From positions 398,186,561 through 398,250,560 of the forward strand of contig OX422208.1 of the NCBI GenBank assembly GCA_949130495.1: a stretch of 64,000 nucleotides of DNA, given 5' to 3'. This document shows positions 1 through 11,275 of this stretch, piece by piece. The notes below the pieces were generated by a model. That model saw nothing but the letters and a program-made list of their open reading frames with translations. It was not told the DNA's origin and did no database searches. The translations under genes and the position numbers were made by a program. How positions within the stretch are numbered: the first letter of the stretch is position 1; each line of letters begins with the position of its first letter. The stretch is from Sambucus nigra (lineage: Eukaryota; Streptophyta; Magnoliopsida; Dipsacales; Adoxaceae).

Positions 1-536
1 GGTCATTGATGATGAATTATTTTGGTGAAAAATGCTAAGTATAATCGTTTCCCACAGACTGCGCCAATATGTTAATGTAAAAAATTAGATTATCTCTAAT
101 TAATCAATCACAGATAAAATGAATAAATAAGACAAAAGATTTTTAAAGTGGTTCATCCTTGTGAGAATGGCCTACGTCCACTATTTTGTATTACTGACTG
201 TTTATTTGGAATCTCGATAATAGGTTTACCAAGAGATCCAAAGTCCTCTTCTAATGAGGAAGTTACAATGTATTTATAGCCTTGAGGTTGTACATATGAA
301 AAGATAATGCGTTATTATCTAGTAGACATATACATCTGTACGATAATAATGAGCATTTAATGTGCAATTGTCTTTTTTATTCTCTTGATTTGGATGCTCT
401 GCACGCTTAGTAGCTCGGACCGCTTGAGCTGCTCGGAGCTATGAGTTGCTCGTTGAAGGTATTCGTATTTACCACGTGGTTGACACGCGTCTTCAGGTGA
501 TTGGTCCATGTCAGCAGACTAAATTTGGTATCAACA
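1..536 (-). mobile_element. Minus-strand 5' end of a Tat-lineage LTR retrotransposon (LTR + PBS)
   Basis: Read on the minus strand, 70-536 is a 467-bp TG...CA segment. It contains a GGCTATAAATAC-type TATA box (near 270-280) followed by a GTGGACGTAGG block, a combination also seen in the LTRs of the Tat element at 2955 and known from Tat-lineage LTRs. Immediately past its 3' end, 51-67 reads on the minus strand TTGGCGCAGTCTGTGGG, close to the Tat PBS form TTGGCGCCGTCTGTGGG. The internal region therefore runs off the left edge; bases 1-50 would be its untranslated leader. No TSD can be tested because the other end is outside the window. Confidence 0.7.
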
Positions 537-1660
537 CCCATTAATACTTATTCAACACATTTATTAACAACTTTCCAAACCACACATTTCTTTATTTTCA
601 TTATTCAAGAAATCCATTCACCATTATAGACCGTCTTATGGATGATAATGGCACTGACCATCTCAGATAAAAATTTATGAGGGTCAGGGTTATCTTCCAT
701 TGTAGTTATTTGACGCCTCGTCTTAAACGGAGGTGCTGTCGGAGGCCAAAGAATGTAATGAAAGAGTTAACTTCCCGAATTGCACATTCTTCCTCGTCCT
801 TTTCAATTTTAGACCCATTCTCCATTTTTGCATCATCTTTAGAGTCATCAATGATGATAAAAGGGAGAATGATAGGTGGTCGGAGTTGGTCGGTGTGATG
901 AAAATAAACGCCCATTTTTTAGCGAAACATTACTTTTTGCAGTTTTGATTTGGATCCAGATGTAGTAGTACTTCCCAGTCGGATATTAAATGAATTTGGG
1001 GGTTTCGATGACACACCCGACTCCATTTGGAGTATTCATTGACCAAGCCACTCTTTTGACCGACAGGTTCTTTAGACTTGAATCCATACTTGAACCTTGT
1101 CTCCATACACTAATTATTGTCAACACCCGATGATAACGAACATCGATCTGATACCAAATTTATGTATAGAGAAAGCAATTTAGATGAATAAAATAATAAT
1201 ATCAACATCAAATGAAGAGGAAACTCTCTCGTTAAACATTATTTATAATCCTTCAAAATATGATTACAATCTGAGGTTAAGGTCCCTACTCATAAAAAAG
1301 GTTAGCTTGCTAATCAAGCTAATCCTAAAATGTCTGAACTACCCTTCATTAATCCCACTAAATGAAGGAAGGCTATACAAGAAAAAAATACCCTAACTAA
1401 CCTAATCAAATATATGCCCAAAGGAATAATAATTTATTACACCAATTAGAGAAAAAATGAAATACTATTAAAAATAATATCTCTTAATCCACCTTCTCGT
1501 ACCACGTGTGATACATACATCAGTTTTCTCTAATGTAAGAATATTTCTTATTATAGTCTATCAAAATATGATTTTTCTATTCAAAAATGGATGTTGTGTA
1601 ACATGGTGAATGAAATAAGAATTTTTCAAAAGGTTGAAAATGCTAAATTATCTTGAATAT
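537..1660 (-). mobile_element. Unresolved fragment, possible copia-type LTR with PBS, minus strand
   Basis: No convincing gene is present. At 1145-1156 the minus strand reads TGGTATCAGATC, one mismatch from the initiator-Met PBS core TGGTATCAGAGC. The sequence to its right begins with TG at 1163 and could be an LTR ending at CATCA near 1522. Bases 537-1144 would then be internal sequence, but their short open frames show no recognisable gag motif. Bases 1523-1660 are leader-like AT-rich DNA attached to the next PBS. The LTR edges are guesses. Confidence 0.3.
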
Positions 1661-2954
1661 GCTCTCATACCAATTGAAAAGTGTGAAATGAAATGATGGT
1701 TCCCGAAATTCCAAATTTTATTACTTCTTCTAATTTAAATTTTCCCTTCTTAAACAAAACTTCAATTCAAGTTCAAATTAACCCAAACCAACCTAAACAT
1801 GAATTTAGCCAAATTAAACTTTTTTTTTAAACTAACACAACCCAAATTAATTAAGCACCAATTAAACCATTTTTGTGGTTAAACCAATTTTATCTTTTTA
1901 ACCTAAGCGTGCATCTATGTGTGAATTTACATGATAAATTAAACAACCACAATGCCACGATGTACGAGGAAATCCCACAACGAGAAAAGCCTCATACGGC
2001 CCAGCCACAAGTCCATTATTTATGAAATTACTAAAGGACGCGACAGAATACTTACACAATGACTTGATGCCCTCGCAAGCCTTGAAGCTCTTCGTTCCTT
2101 CTACCTCTTCCTAGTGAAAATGTAGGAGTCCACTTACATCTCGGAGTCCACCGATGGAGCACTGCTACCGTCAAGCACACAGAGTCCACCGTATGTACAC
2201 CAACGAACAAGGAATCCTCGGGAAGAAATAATCATCAATGATGTATAGAATGATAAACCCAATGCCAAAATGTGATCTCAAAATATATATTTATGTTAAA
2301 ACTTGGATCAAAATAATTTGGTGTAAACTTGTGTTTTGTTTAAAGGATTAAACCATGAATTGTAGATAAAACTTTCTTGAAATTTTTTAAAGTTCTATAT
2401 CACAGTTAGAAGTTGGAAAATTCTCTGCAAAAACTAATCTCCCGCACTACATAAATGTTTGGAAAAAAATAGTGGGAAGTCGTGGAGAAAAACCACTTCA
2501 AAAACTATTTTTGACAAATACTGCTCTAGTTGTTTGAACAAAAATCAGTGTCATTCGAACGACATAGCCATCTCGTTCGAATGAGAAAAGAATGAAACTT
2601 CTAACGAGAAGTCATTACAAACTAAAAGGCCACCTCGTTAGAAGACGTTCGAACGAACCCCAAATCTCGTTCAAATAACCTGGGAAAGTCATTTTAACGA
2701 CTTGAAAAAACTAAATTATTTTTCTTCAAAAAATATAAAGTCATTTCAAAATATCTTAATAAAAATTCTAGCACCCAATAATAAATTTCTAGGGCCTGAC
2801 ATAATATAAGCATTTATACCTAAGAGGTATTTGGAATGCTGATGACAAAAATGAGGCACGAAATATGGCATAGGATGAGATCGCTTTGACTGGGTCGCTA
2901 TGTCTTCAATAAAAATGTCATAGGCTTGAAAGGTCACAAATACAACTTATATCC
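1661..2954 (-). mobile_element. Relic LTR of the Sirevirus-like family, part 1 (PBS at 1661-1672)
   Basis: The minus strand aligns collinearly, with many substitutions and indels, to the LTR at 37655-39347. Shared blocks include the ACGAGGAAA...GCCACAAGTCCA stretch (about 1960-2010), CCTCTTCCTAG (near 2105), GGTGTAAAC (near 2323) and a TTCGAACGA-rich zone (2550-2680). A degenerate PBS complement, GCTCTCATACCA, lies at 1661-1672, so the LTR proper starts at 1675. The copy breaks at 2954, where a Tat element inserted, and resumes at 27013. It is clearly older than the two near-identical LTRs at 37.7 and 43.2 kb. Confidence 0.8.
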
Positions 2955-3385
2955 CGTGGGAGCCCATTTAATATAATTCGTGAAAGAAGCTGACCAACCC
3001 GGATGGATTAAAAGGATGCCTAAACCAAATCATGAATTAATTTATACACGAGTATTTTAGATATATTAGATTACTTACAGATATAGTCAAATATGGTACC
3101 AACAATCTCGGAGGAGATATTTAGGTACTTCCTGATATATCCACGTGTTATTTTAAGTTCCTTGTACAACCCAATCTCTATGATGATTCACCTATAAGTT
3201 GTACACCCTGACCCGGGGCAAAGGGATATAACCTGAGATCTTGAGAGACACTTAATACAAACAGTATCCTCTATGTGGACGTAGGCAAGTTATCGAACCA
3301 TGTATATTATTGTGTTTGCTCTTTACTTTCTACCTTTATTATTGTTTTCGTAACTATCTTTATTATAATATTTTATGCACTCACA
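2955..3385 (+). repeat. 5' LTR of the Tat element
   Basis: Alignment to 26577-27007 is continuous over 431 bp with many point differences, so the insertion is old. The 5' terminus has decayed from TGTGGGAG to CGTGGGAG; the end reads CTCACA. TSD TATCC lies just upstream. The GTGGACGTAGG block near 3277 is typical of Tat LTRs. Confidence 0.9.
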
Positions 3386-3386
3386 A

Positions 3387-3400
3387 TTGGCACTGTCTAT
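3387..3400 (+). other. Degenerate primer-binding site of the Tat element
   Basis: TTGGCACTGTCTAT directly follows the 5' LTR and resembles the Tat PBS form TTGGCGCCGTCTGT with two changes. Position and similarity support the call; the exact primer tRNA is not deduced. Confidence 0.7.
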
Positions 3401-3419
3401 GATAAGCGATTTATATTCT

Positions 3420-4860
3420 TGTGAAAGCATTCATCAATAGAGAGCCCGTGATATCTCACCATAGCAGCAACATTCCCCAAGTTGGCAATGTTTGGTAAGA
3501 CCCAGTTCCTCCTAATGTCAGGTCTAAGATTCTCCAACATACAACCCCCAAGTTTCGCTAGTATAAGCAACCTTCTGAAGAAAGCTAAGGACCACCGAGA
3601 CCTACTCAGATCTCTAGGTTGGTCGACGCCTGCGAAGCTAGGTTTCGCGAACAAGAGGAGGCTACATGCTTCTGAAGAGAATGCTCGCCTCCAAAGGCGA
3701 CTAGAAAGAATAGAGAGAGGTCTCTAAAGGGCACCAGGAAGGGTTGAGACGGGACTCTTAGTCCTCAGGTGAGTAACACTCACAGTCGAGGGAGGAGCTC
3801 CAAGCATGAACAGGAAGAAAGTGAACGTGACAGGTCAAAGTGTGGACTATCATAACGTGACTAGATAGAGAGACGCCACAAGAGCAACAATCAATAAAAT
3901 GAAGACATTATGATTCTGGTCCGTAGGGATATGGACCAACATCCAGCCTACCATGGAGCCAGATCCACCAGAGAGTTATCCAGGAGAGCTCTTAATACTC
4001 AGATAAAATCCTCTTTTTAATGGAAATCGAAGAAAATGAGCCCCCAAAAAAGTTTGTTGTCCCCAGGTTCAAGATCTACAACAGTAAAATAGACCCCATA
4101 GACTATGTTTGGTAATACAGGCAAGCAAAGATCTTATGGATCCACAATGATGTACTGATGTGCCAAATTTTCCCTTTTAGCCTACATGATGCAGCATAAA
4201 AGTGGTTTGAGAGGCTGCCTCATAAATTTACAACACTAGTATAGGCCTTTACTACTCACTTCATAACCAACAGCTCCCACCCCAAGCGGATGGATGCACT
4301 TCTTACAATGAAGAAGAAACCAGAGGAGAACCTTTGGGATTACACTAAAAGGTATTAGGTTGTTTTCAAGAGCGTGAGGATTGCACGGAGCAAGTTTCCA
4401 TAACATCCTTCAAAATTGGTTGGCCTACCTCCTCCTTGCTGCACCACTCATTAAAAAGGAAGACAACACCATCGATGACCTTATGGGTCGTATTGATAAA
4501 TACGCCATGTTGGAAGATGTGGTTCGCCCAAATGCTGGAGACAATGGTCGGGCAAAGGCGAACAATGGGACAAAAAAGAGTGATACTTAAAAGAAGGGAA
4601 ACAAGAATGGGGTCAAGAATGGCTCCAAGAATGAGAATAAAGTCGATCATTCTAAGGCATTCCAGGCTGTTAGCACAGTCTGTAAGGAACTCATTTGCAA
4701 AATTTTGAGCAAAATCAACGACGCATTTTTAAAGGAATAATGCATTGAGATGCACATTTCAAAAGGAGAGCAGTTACAGAACCGAGAATTATAAGGCTCT
4801 GAGGTCATAATTGGAGGAGTTGTCCCAAGCAGGACACCTCAATTAGTACATCAAGAAAAA
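3420..4860 (+). pseudogene. Tat-element gag remnant
   Basis: Several short frames in different phases together read as a Tat-type Gag. The N-terminal piece (ATG at 3488) ends in a charged helical stretch (ENARLQRRLERIERGL). After several stops, frames around 4020-4330 contain PRFKIYNSKIDPIDYV, KWFERLPHK and PEENLWDYTKRY, which follow the order of the plant retrotransposon gag core. A further piece (4381-4590) has KKEDNTIDDLMGRIDKYAMLE. No zinc knuckle was found. Multiple frameshifts and stops make it non-functional. Confidence 0.7.
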
Positions 4861-4929
4861 AGTAAAGAAGGTCGCAGCCAATGGCGACCAGAAGCCAGAC
4901 AACGTCCTCGATGATGATACAGGACATGA

Positions 4930-5605
4930 GTTTGCAGTAATCCATGGGGCATCAGACCTCAAGAAGATCCAGGGAAATGCCATTCGGATGGAACTTAAGA
5001 AGGTAACTACCATTATGGAGGCTTTTCAGATCAACCCCACTAAAACCCAGTCTGGTAAGCATTGGTGGCCAAAAGACGTCAATTATACCAAGCTTGTCGT
5101 TTTTACCGAGGAAGATTTGGTCAAGGTGAGAACCCCACATCATGATGCATTGGTGATCACACTCAAAATAGCCAATTAGGACATCGACAAGCTGCTTGTA
5201 GATCGAAGGAGTTCATCAGAAGTGATGTAGCTGGAATTATTCCATAAACTAAAGTTGAACATCGACGACCTCAAATAATCCACAGTTTCGTTGGTTGGAT
5301 TTACAGGAAGGATCATGATGCCGCTGGAAAAGATAATCCTCCCAATCAGGGCAGAAAATGTCTCAAAGTTAGTCGAGTTCTTAGTGGTGGGCATCGAAAC
5401 CCCATATCACGCCATGTTAGGCAAAGGCTAGCTCCATGCCACGAAGGTCGTACCATCCATCTACCATAAAAAGCTGAAGTGTGTTACCGACCGAGGTGCG
5501 GTAAAAATCTGTGGTGACCAGGACACGACCAGGAAGTGCTTTATTGCAGCCATTAGCCACAAAAAGGAAAAAAGAATGAGGTGAAGGACGCTCAGGAGGA
5601 ATCAT
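4930..5605 (+). pseudogene. Tat-element protease remnant
   Basis: The frame opens with VIHGASDLKKIQGNAI and continues to HDALVITLKIAN, followed by a protease-like LLVDRRSSSEV in the place where Tat proteases have VDxGSS. A downstream hydrophobic stretch ending YHAMLGKG matches the family's distal region. Three or more in-frame stops interrupt it. The aspartate is retained but its glycine neighbour is not, so activity would be lost even without the stops. Confidence 0.65.
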
Positions 5606-5655
5606 AAGAGGGGATTGTACCCTCCAAATAGTAACTAGGGTACGGTCGACCAGGG

Positions 5656-6782
5656 GTGGAGGAGACCAGGGTCCACCCCATTGACAGGGTCATTAAAAAC
5701 CTCGAAGAAATTAGAGCCGACGATAACTTTCCAAAGAGAAAATTTATGATCGAAGCCACACTCATCGATCAAGAGAAGAAAGAGTTAATTACATTCCTTA
5801 AGAGCAATTTAGACGTTTTTGCTTGGGAGCCATATGACTTACCAGGGATTGATCTAGGTGTAGCATGCCATTACCTACACATCGATCTGGAATTCAAATC
5901 GATCACTCAAAAATCTCACCGAACAGCCCCCGAGAAGGCCAAGGCAGTGGAAAATGAAGTAGGGAAGTTACTGGATGCAGGATCCATTAGAAAAGTTCAG
6001 TTTCCCAAATGGTTATCCAACCCAATGGTGGTTCGCAAGAGCAATGACAGTTGGAGGGTTTGTATTGATCTCATAGATCTTAATAGGTCTTGCCCCAAGG
6101 ACAGCTTCCCATTTCCCAAAACAGATCAGTTGGCTGATGCTACAGCAATGAATGAAATGATGAACTTCCTGGACGCTTACTCTGGATTCCATCAGATTCC
6201 TTTATTCGAACCAGGATAAAACCTCCTTTATAACTCCCGTTGGGTTGTATTACAACAAGGTTATGTCGTTCAGCTTAAAGAACGTGGGGGAAACTTATCA
6301 AAGATTGGTCACCAAGATGTTCAATAAATAGATGGGAGACACGATGGAGGTCTACATTGACGATATACTAATAAAAACTAAGAACAAGGGCGGCCACCGC
6401 ACAGACTTAGCCAGAACCTTCGAGATCCTCAAAAAATATCAGATGAAGCTTAACGTGAGTAAGCATTTATTCGGTGTCCAATTAGGAAAGTTCTTGGGTT
6501 ATTTAGTCAGTAAAAGGGGAATTATGGCCAATATGAATCAGATCAATGCTGTCACTCGAGTCCAGAACCCTCAGATGTTGAAATATGTTCAGAAGCTCAC
6601 TGGAATGCTCGCAGCACTGAATCGCTTTATTTCCAAGTCCTCGAAATGCTTCCAACCATTCTTTTAACTCCTAAAGAAGGATAAAGGCCTCGCATAGTAC
6701 AATGACGGCTCGCGAGCTTTGAAAGAAATCAAATCCTACCTTCGCAAGCCACCCCTGCTGGTGATCCCAAATGATGGAGACC
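5656..6782 (+). pseudogene. Tat-element reverse transcriptase, broken
   Basis: A frame at 5656-6219 covers the RT N-terminus (FAWEPYDLPGID) through the first catalytic aspartate motif NFLDAYSGFHQI, then meets a stop. Homology continues through KVMSFSLKNVGETYQRL to the second open piece (6332-6667), which carries the YIDDIL catalytic pair and the thumb region LGYLVSKRGI. The linker to RNase H continues to PPLLVIPNDGDL, where it is cut by an insertion after GAC C at 6782. The catalytic residues remain, but at least three lesions separate them. Confidence 0.85.
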
Positions 6783-8749
6783 TAAAAAAATACCACTTAA
6801 GTTGTTTAATACAAGATTAAACTATCTAAATGGCTCGGAACAGTTTGTTGAAGAAACTCTTTTCTTAAAACAAAATTTTAAACACAAGATGTGTAAAACA
6901 GTTATGAACGACTAATTTGAGTTACAGGTTTACAAGTTTTGAAAAACAAAACTTTAAGTGAAATAAACCAACACAGCGTTAAGAAGGGATGAGAAGAAAA
7001 GGAAGTGTACACAACCTAATTGGGGAAATATCCAATTAGGGGTAAAACCCCACCTAATTGGGGAAACATCCACGGTGATCTCTACGCCACAAAAGTAAAA
7101 ATTCCACTAAAAATAAGTTACATATTTCAAGCTATATAACAATCAAGACACACAAACAAACCTAATATAAGTTCAGAACTGTACCAACTCCTCTGGCGTG
7201 TTATGACTTCTCCTAAGGTTATGATTGTTGTTGATATTCTCCCAACTTCGTAACTTTACTCCTTTTAGCTTTACGTCGACTCTAAAAGTCCAATATCTCA
7301 ACTCCAACACTTTTCAGTGTGGTAGTGTGAAGTGTATGTGGTGTAGTGCTCTAAACTCATTCATGCAACTCACACACACTTAATTACAGACAATATGAGT
7401 TATCAAATTTCAAACAGATCTCTCAAGATGCAAGGGTTTCTAAAATTAGCTTAGTCAAATAAGTTAGACTTTGGATCTTTCAAATAACCGCAGATCAATA
7501 AGGAATCTTGCTACACAAACTAGCCAAGATCCTATGCACTTTATTTATTTGAAAATATTTACTTATGAAAGTGAAAACCCCAATAAAGATCCCAAAACTA
7601 TATTTAAGTCTGACAGTTTGAGTAAGTTAAAATCAGAAAGGGTATTGTTGGTTTAGGGTTTGAAAACAACATTTATTTTGAAAATAACCAATAAAAAATT
7701 AGATTTCTCGAAACAAGAAATCTGATCTAGCAAATAACTAAGTGATTTGTATCACAGAAATCAAATCTCATATTTCTATTCGAAAAAATAGAGACTTAAT
7801 CAACGTGATTAAGTTGGAAAAGAGATATAAGACAGTAGAGGAAAAACTTCTCAAATCACGAACCATAAACACTCGGAAAAAGATTTTATGGTTTGGATTT
7901 GGTTTGAAGTTTGAGTTAGGGTTTGTAAAAACTTTTTGAACTCTCTCTCTCTCTCTCTAACTCTTTCTCTCTCTTCTCTCATCTCTCCCTTTTTTCTCTC
8001 AGAGGATACAATGACCAAAAGTTACAAAATTAAAGACGAAGTCTCCTTATATACTGAAAGAAGAAGGATCTGAAAGATCGAGGGGAAATAAACGACCAGG
8101 ATTGATTCGAAGTCAATATAATGGCTACCAAGCTACCGCATTTAAAACAGATTTGATTGGTTCAAAATCAAACACGGGGATTATAAGAAAACACATATAG
8201 ATCATTGATTAAAATGATCCAATGGTGCACAGTGAGTCTTAAGAATGTGAGAGCGAGAAAACACACATCTGACCGTTATAAAGGCAACACGTGTAAAGTT
8301 GCGATATAATGAAAAATGCGTGTTTTAGAATTCTAAGAAATACAAATTGCACCACAATATTCTCAAGCGCTTTCGACTTCTACCCAACCAGATTTTAAGA
8401 TATAAACACAAATTATAATCTAGCCCCAAAGGTTTTAAAACCATTAATTTTAATTCCAAAAAAATCATTTAAAATTTTTAGATTTTATTTAAAAATTCCC
8501 AAAAATAGTAGAAAATCAATTTCAAGGGAATTAACTCACACATGACCAATTATTGCATGATGTGATGTATGTATGCAGTCCTAGTGTGTTGTGTTGGTGA
8601 GCAACCTTTAAGAACTTATAGAGGCATCAAGTTGATTCTGAGGTTTCTTTGTTAACTAGGGATGGAACTCAAATTTTATCACAATTTCCAAACAAGGTGA
8701 GCACCTATATAGTATATACTTAAGTAAGTTAAAGATATAGGGTGCTTCA
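6783..8749 (-). mobile_element. Probable solo LTR (about 1967 bp) inside the Tat pol gene
   Basis: The interruption is exact at protein level: the codons for GDL before it and LCLYLAVSD after it restore an uninterrupted RNase H start once one copy of the duplicated AGACC is removed (6778-6782, 8750-8754). The segment ends in TTCA and begins TA (expected TG), fitting an LTR with a decayed terminal base. The minus strand has a TATA box (CAGTATATAAGGAG, near 8050) followed by a GA-rich leader (7940-8000). There is no coding potential above 77 codons and no PBS or PPT. It could instead be another transposon class, since the AGACCTA match extends to 7 bp. Confidence 0.5.
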
Positions 8750-9510
8750 AGACCTATTGTGCCTTTACTTGGCTGTATCAGACCATGTTGCAAGCTCCGC
8801 CCTAGTGTGTGAAAATGAAGGGGGTCAGTACCCAGTTTACTATGCCAGCAAGACACTTCTGGACGCTGAACAACGGTACCTGCCTCCAAAGAAGCTCGCC
8901 TATGCGCTAGTAGTTGCCTCGAGGAAATTGAAACATTAATTTAAAGCTCATTCAATAATTGTAATCACTACCTACCCCCTAAAAGTTGTTTTACTGAAAG
9001 TCGACCTCATTGGATGGCTCTCCAAGTGGTCGGTAGAGCTTGGGAGATTCGATATCCACTTACAACCAAGAGCAAAAATTAAAGGACAAGTCTTAGAAGA
9101 CTTTATTGCTTAATTTTCAGGGGATCAACTAATCGACCAATCGAAAACGGAGCAGTCAACACATGAGGAATCACAGTCTAAGGACTGGACCCTATACATT
9201 GATGGAGCCTCCAATTCTAGGGGCGGGAGTAAGTATCGTTCTCATCACTCCATAAGACACTGTGATTGACCAAGGAATCATATTGGAATTTAAAGCCTCT
9301 GATAGCAAAGTTGAGTAAGAAGCACAGATCATTGGCTTGCACAAAGCCCAACTGTGAGGGCGAAGTGCTTCCACGTATTCGGCGACTCCAAAATAGTCTT
9401 TAAGAAAGTGACCGGGGATTTTAATGCCAAAGATGATAAGATAGAATCCTACCTCGCTGTCATAAGAGGACTTATGGAAGGATTTGAGAAGATAGAAATT
9501 CAACAGTTCC
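8750..9510 (+). pseudogene. Tat-element RNase H plus start of second (archaeal-type) RNase H
   Basis: Frame 8742-8939 gives the standard retroelement RNase H: CLYLAVSDHVASSALV, YYASKTLLDAEQRY and KLAYALVVASRKLKH, then a stop. Reading on, a tether leads to a second RNase H beginning DWTLYIDGASNSRGG (about 9184) with a later HVFGDSKIV motif. A second, archaeal-type RNase H is characteristic of Tat elements. The second domain is cut at 9510 by the Athila insertion and resumes at 20846 with PRGQNSRVDDLAALS, where the last catalytic aspartate lies. Stops and frameshifts are scattered through both halves. Confidence 0.8.
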
Positions 9511-11126
9511 TGATTAGGCATAAATTCTTCCAAATTTATCCCTTTAATTTAGTTACTTTTAGCACCTCGAATAACGTAATCGATTGGATTTTATTTCATA
9601 ATCTTGCTACTGACTTATCCTAACGAGTGCGCAGAGTTTCTGGTATTTCGTATTAATTTTGCAGGTATTTAATGTTAATAACGAAAGAAAGAAACCGGAA
9701 GAATCAAGAAAGAAAAGAAGGAAAAGTAAAAAGGGCAAAAGTGTAATTTTCACCCAGAATTCGGACAAGGCATCTAAAGAAAAGTTGAAGAGACTTCAAT
9801 TACGAATATAAAGGAAGAAACGGCACCTCATTCGGAGTTTTGTTGTGAAAGTTATGAACAGTCAAAGTTGGAGAAAAGAAAGTCAAAGGCAGACCGATCC
9901 GCAGGAGGACCGGACCGGTCCGCAGTGCCACATTCCAGAGAACCCGGACCGAAGACGAATCGAAACTGAAGAAAAATAAAAGAACCGGTCCGCCCGGACC
10001 GATCCGTCCAAGAAATGAAAGAACCGATCCGGATTCCAGGCAGACCGATCCGCAGGAGGACCGGACCGATCCGCAGGAGGACCGGACCGGTCCGACTGTC
10101 GAGATTTGAATGTTTTATCTTTCTCTAATGGAGAGTCCTAGTGCAGCTAAAACTCTTGGAATTTTGTAGAGTATTTAAACCCGAGTTATTATCGTTTTTA
10201 GTACGAAGAATTAATATAATTTTCCAAATCTTTCTGTAAAACCCTAGTTTTGAAGGTAGATTACAATTTTAGTTCCAAGATTGAAGATTGTTCAGATTTT
10301 TGTGATTACAAGTGTTCTTAATTGCTGCTTTTACTGCTTTGGTAAGATTAGGAGTTAATTTTCTTCAATCCAATTCCTTTCTACATCATTCTACAAATTT
10401 TCCTTAGATTAATCATGGTTTTTTGTAATTCAAAAATTATTTTCATTAGATTCAGCATGCTAGGCTAGATTTTCTAAGGTCGGGATACATGAACCCAACC
10501 TAATGTGATAGTTGCATGTGTATAACATTAGTCCTCTGAATTTAGTGATTTATTACGACCGTATTGCGTAAGAACACGACAATTGTAGATCTTTGGATCT
10601 CGTTTGCTTCCGGGTAACCGGGATGCTTCAGAATGCAATTCAAGTGTAACTATCGCAATACCGATTTACTCGTCCTCTGATTAAGTATGGTGCGGGCTTG
10701 AACCTCATATACGTAATGCTTGGGAGTACTAAATTCTGGGTCTAATGAATCATTTAGATTTACGATTAGTATTATACTTGCAATACACTAGGGTTGGGGG
10801 ATTGTATTCCCGTCCTGGTTTTCCCATCATATAGTTTAAAGTTTTAAATCATTCTTCATCAGTTTTTTTTTTGGTAATTTAGTATAGTTGCACTTTTCAT
10901 AATTTCATAAATTGCATCTAGTGTAGTTATTCCACAAACCAAATCATTTTTCTTTTTCCTTTAGAGTCAGAGTTAGGATTTCCTTGTCTATCCGACGTCG
11001 TCTCAATTTCATTGTCCTATTTCCCCGAGGATATGATCCCGACTTACCGGGTTTATTACTAACGCGATAGGCTTGCACTTGAGCCTAGAGAGAACGCACA
11101 TTTGAGACACTTTCTGAGTCGCGTCA
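9511..11126 (+). repeat. Athila 5' LTR (1616 bp)
   Basis: It is collinear with 19253-20845. Internal landmarks are the conserved U3 module (about 9745-9880), a dense cluster of CGGACCGGTCCG-type palindromes (9894-10105), a TATTTAAAC TATA-like box near 10170 and an ATAAATAC-poor R-U5. It holds one extra ~21-bp palindrome-containing unit compared with the 3' LTR, explaining most of the 23-bp length difference. Confidence 0.95.
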
Positions 11127-11132
11127 AGTTTT

Positions 11133-11150
11133 TGGCGCCGTTGCCGGGGA
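11133..11150 (+). other. Athila primer-binding site (tRNA-Asp type)
   Basis: TGGCGCCGTTGCCGGGGA lies six bases after the 5' LTR. It is the complement of the plant tRNA-Asp 3' end and is the usual Athila primer site. It is fully intact. Confidence 0.95.
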
Positions 11151-11275
11151 ATTAGGTAGACTTAGGATTAGATCGAGTCAATCTAAAACTTTGACCAAAA
11201 TTTTCCAAAAAACCAAAAACATAAAAAAATTCAAAAAGCTCAAAAAGATCCATCATCATCTCTCATAAGCTGTTA

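Noticed and set aside
677..948. Three overlapping short frames near the left edge (up to 73 codons)
   Set aside because: They lie on both strands over the same bases and have no family motif or codon signature; the minus frame could be part of a decayed internal region but cannot be supported.
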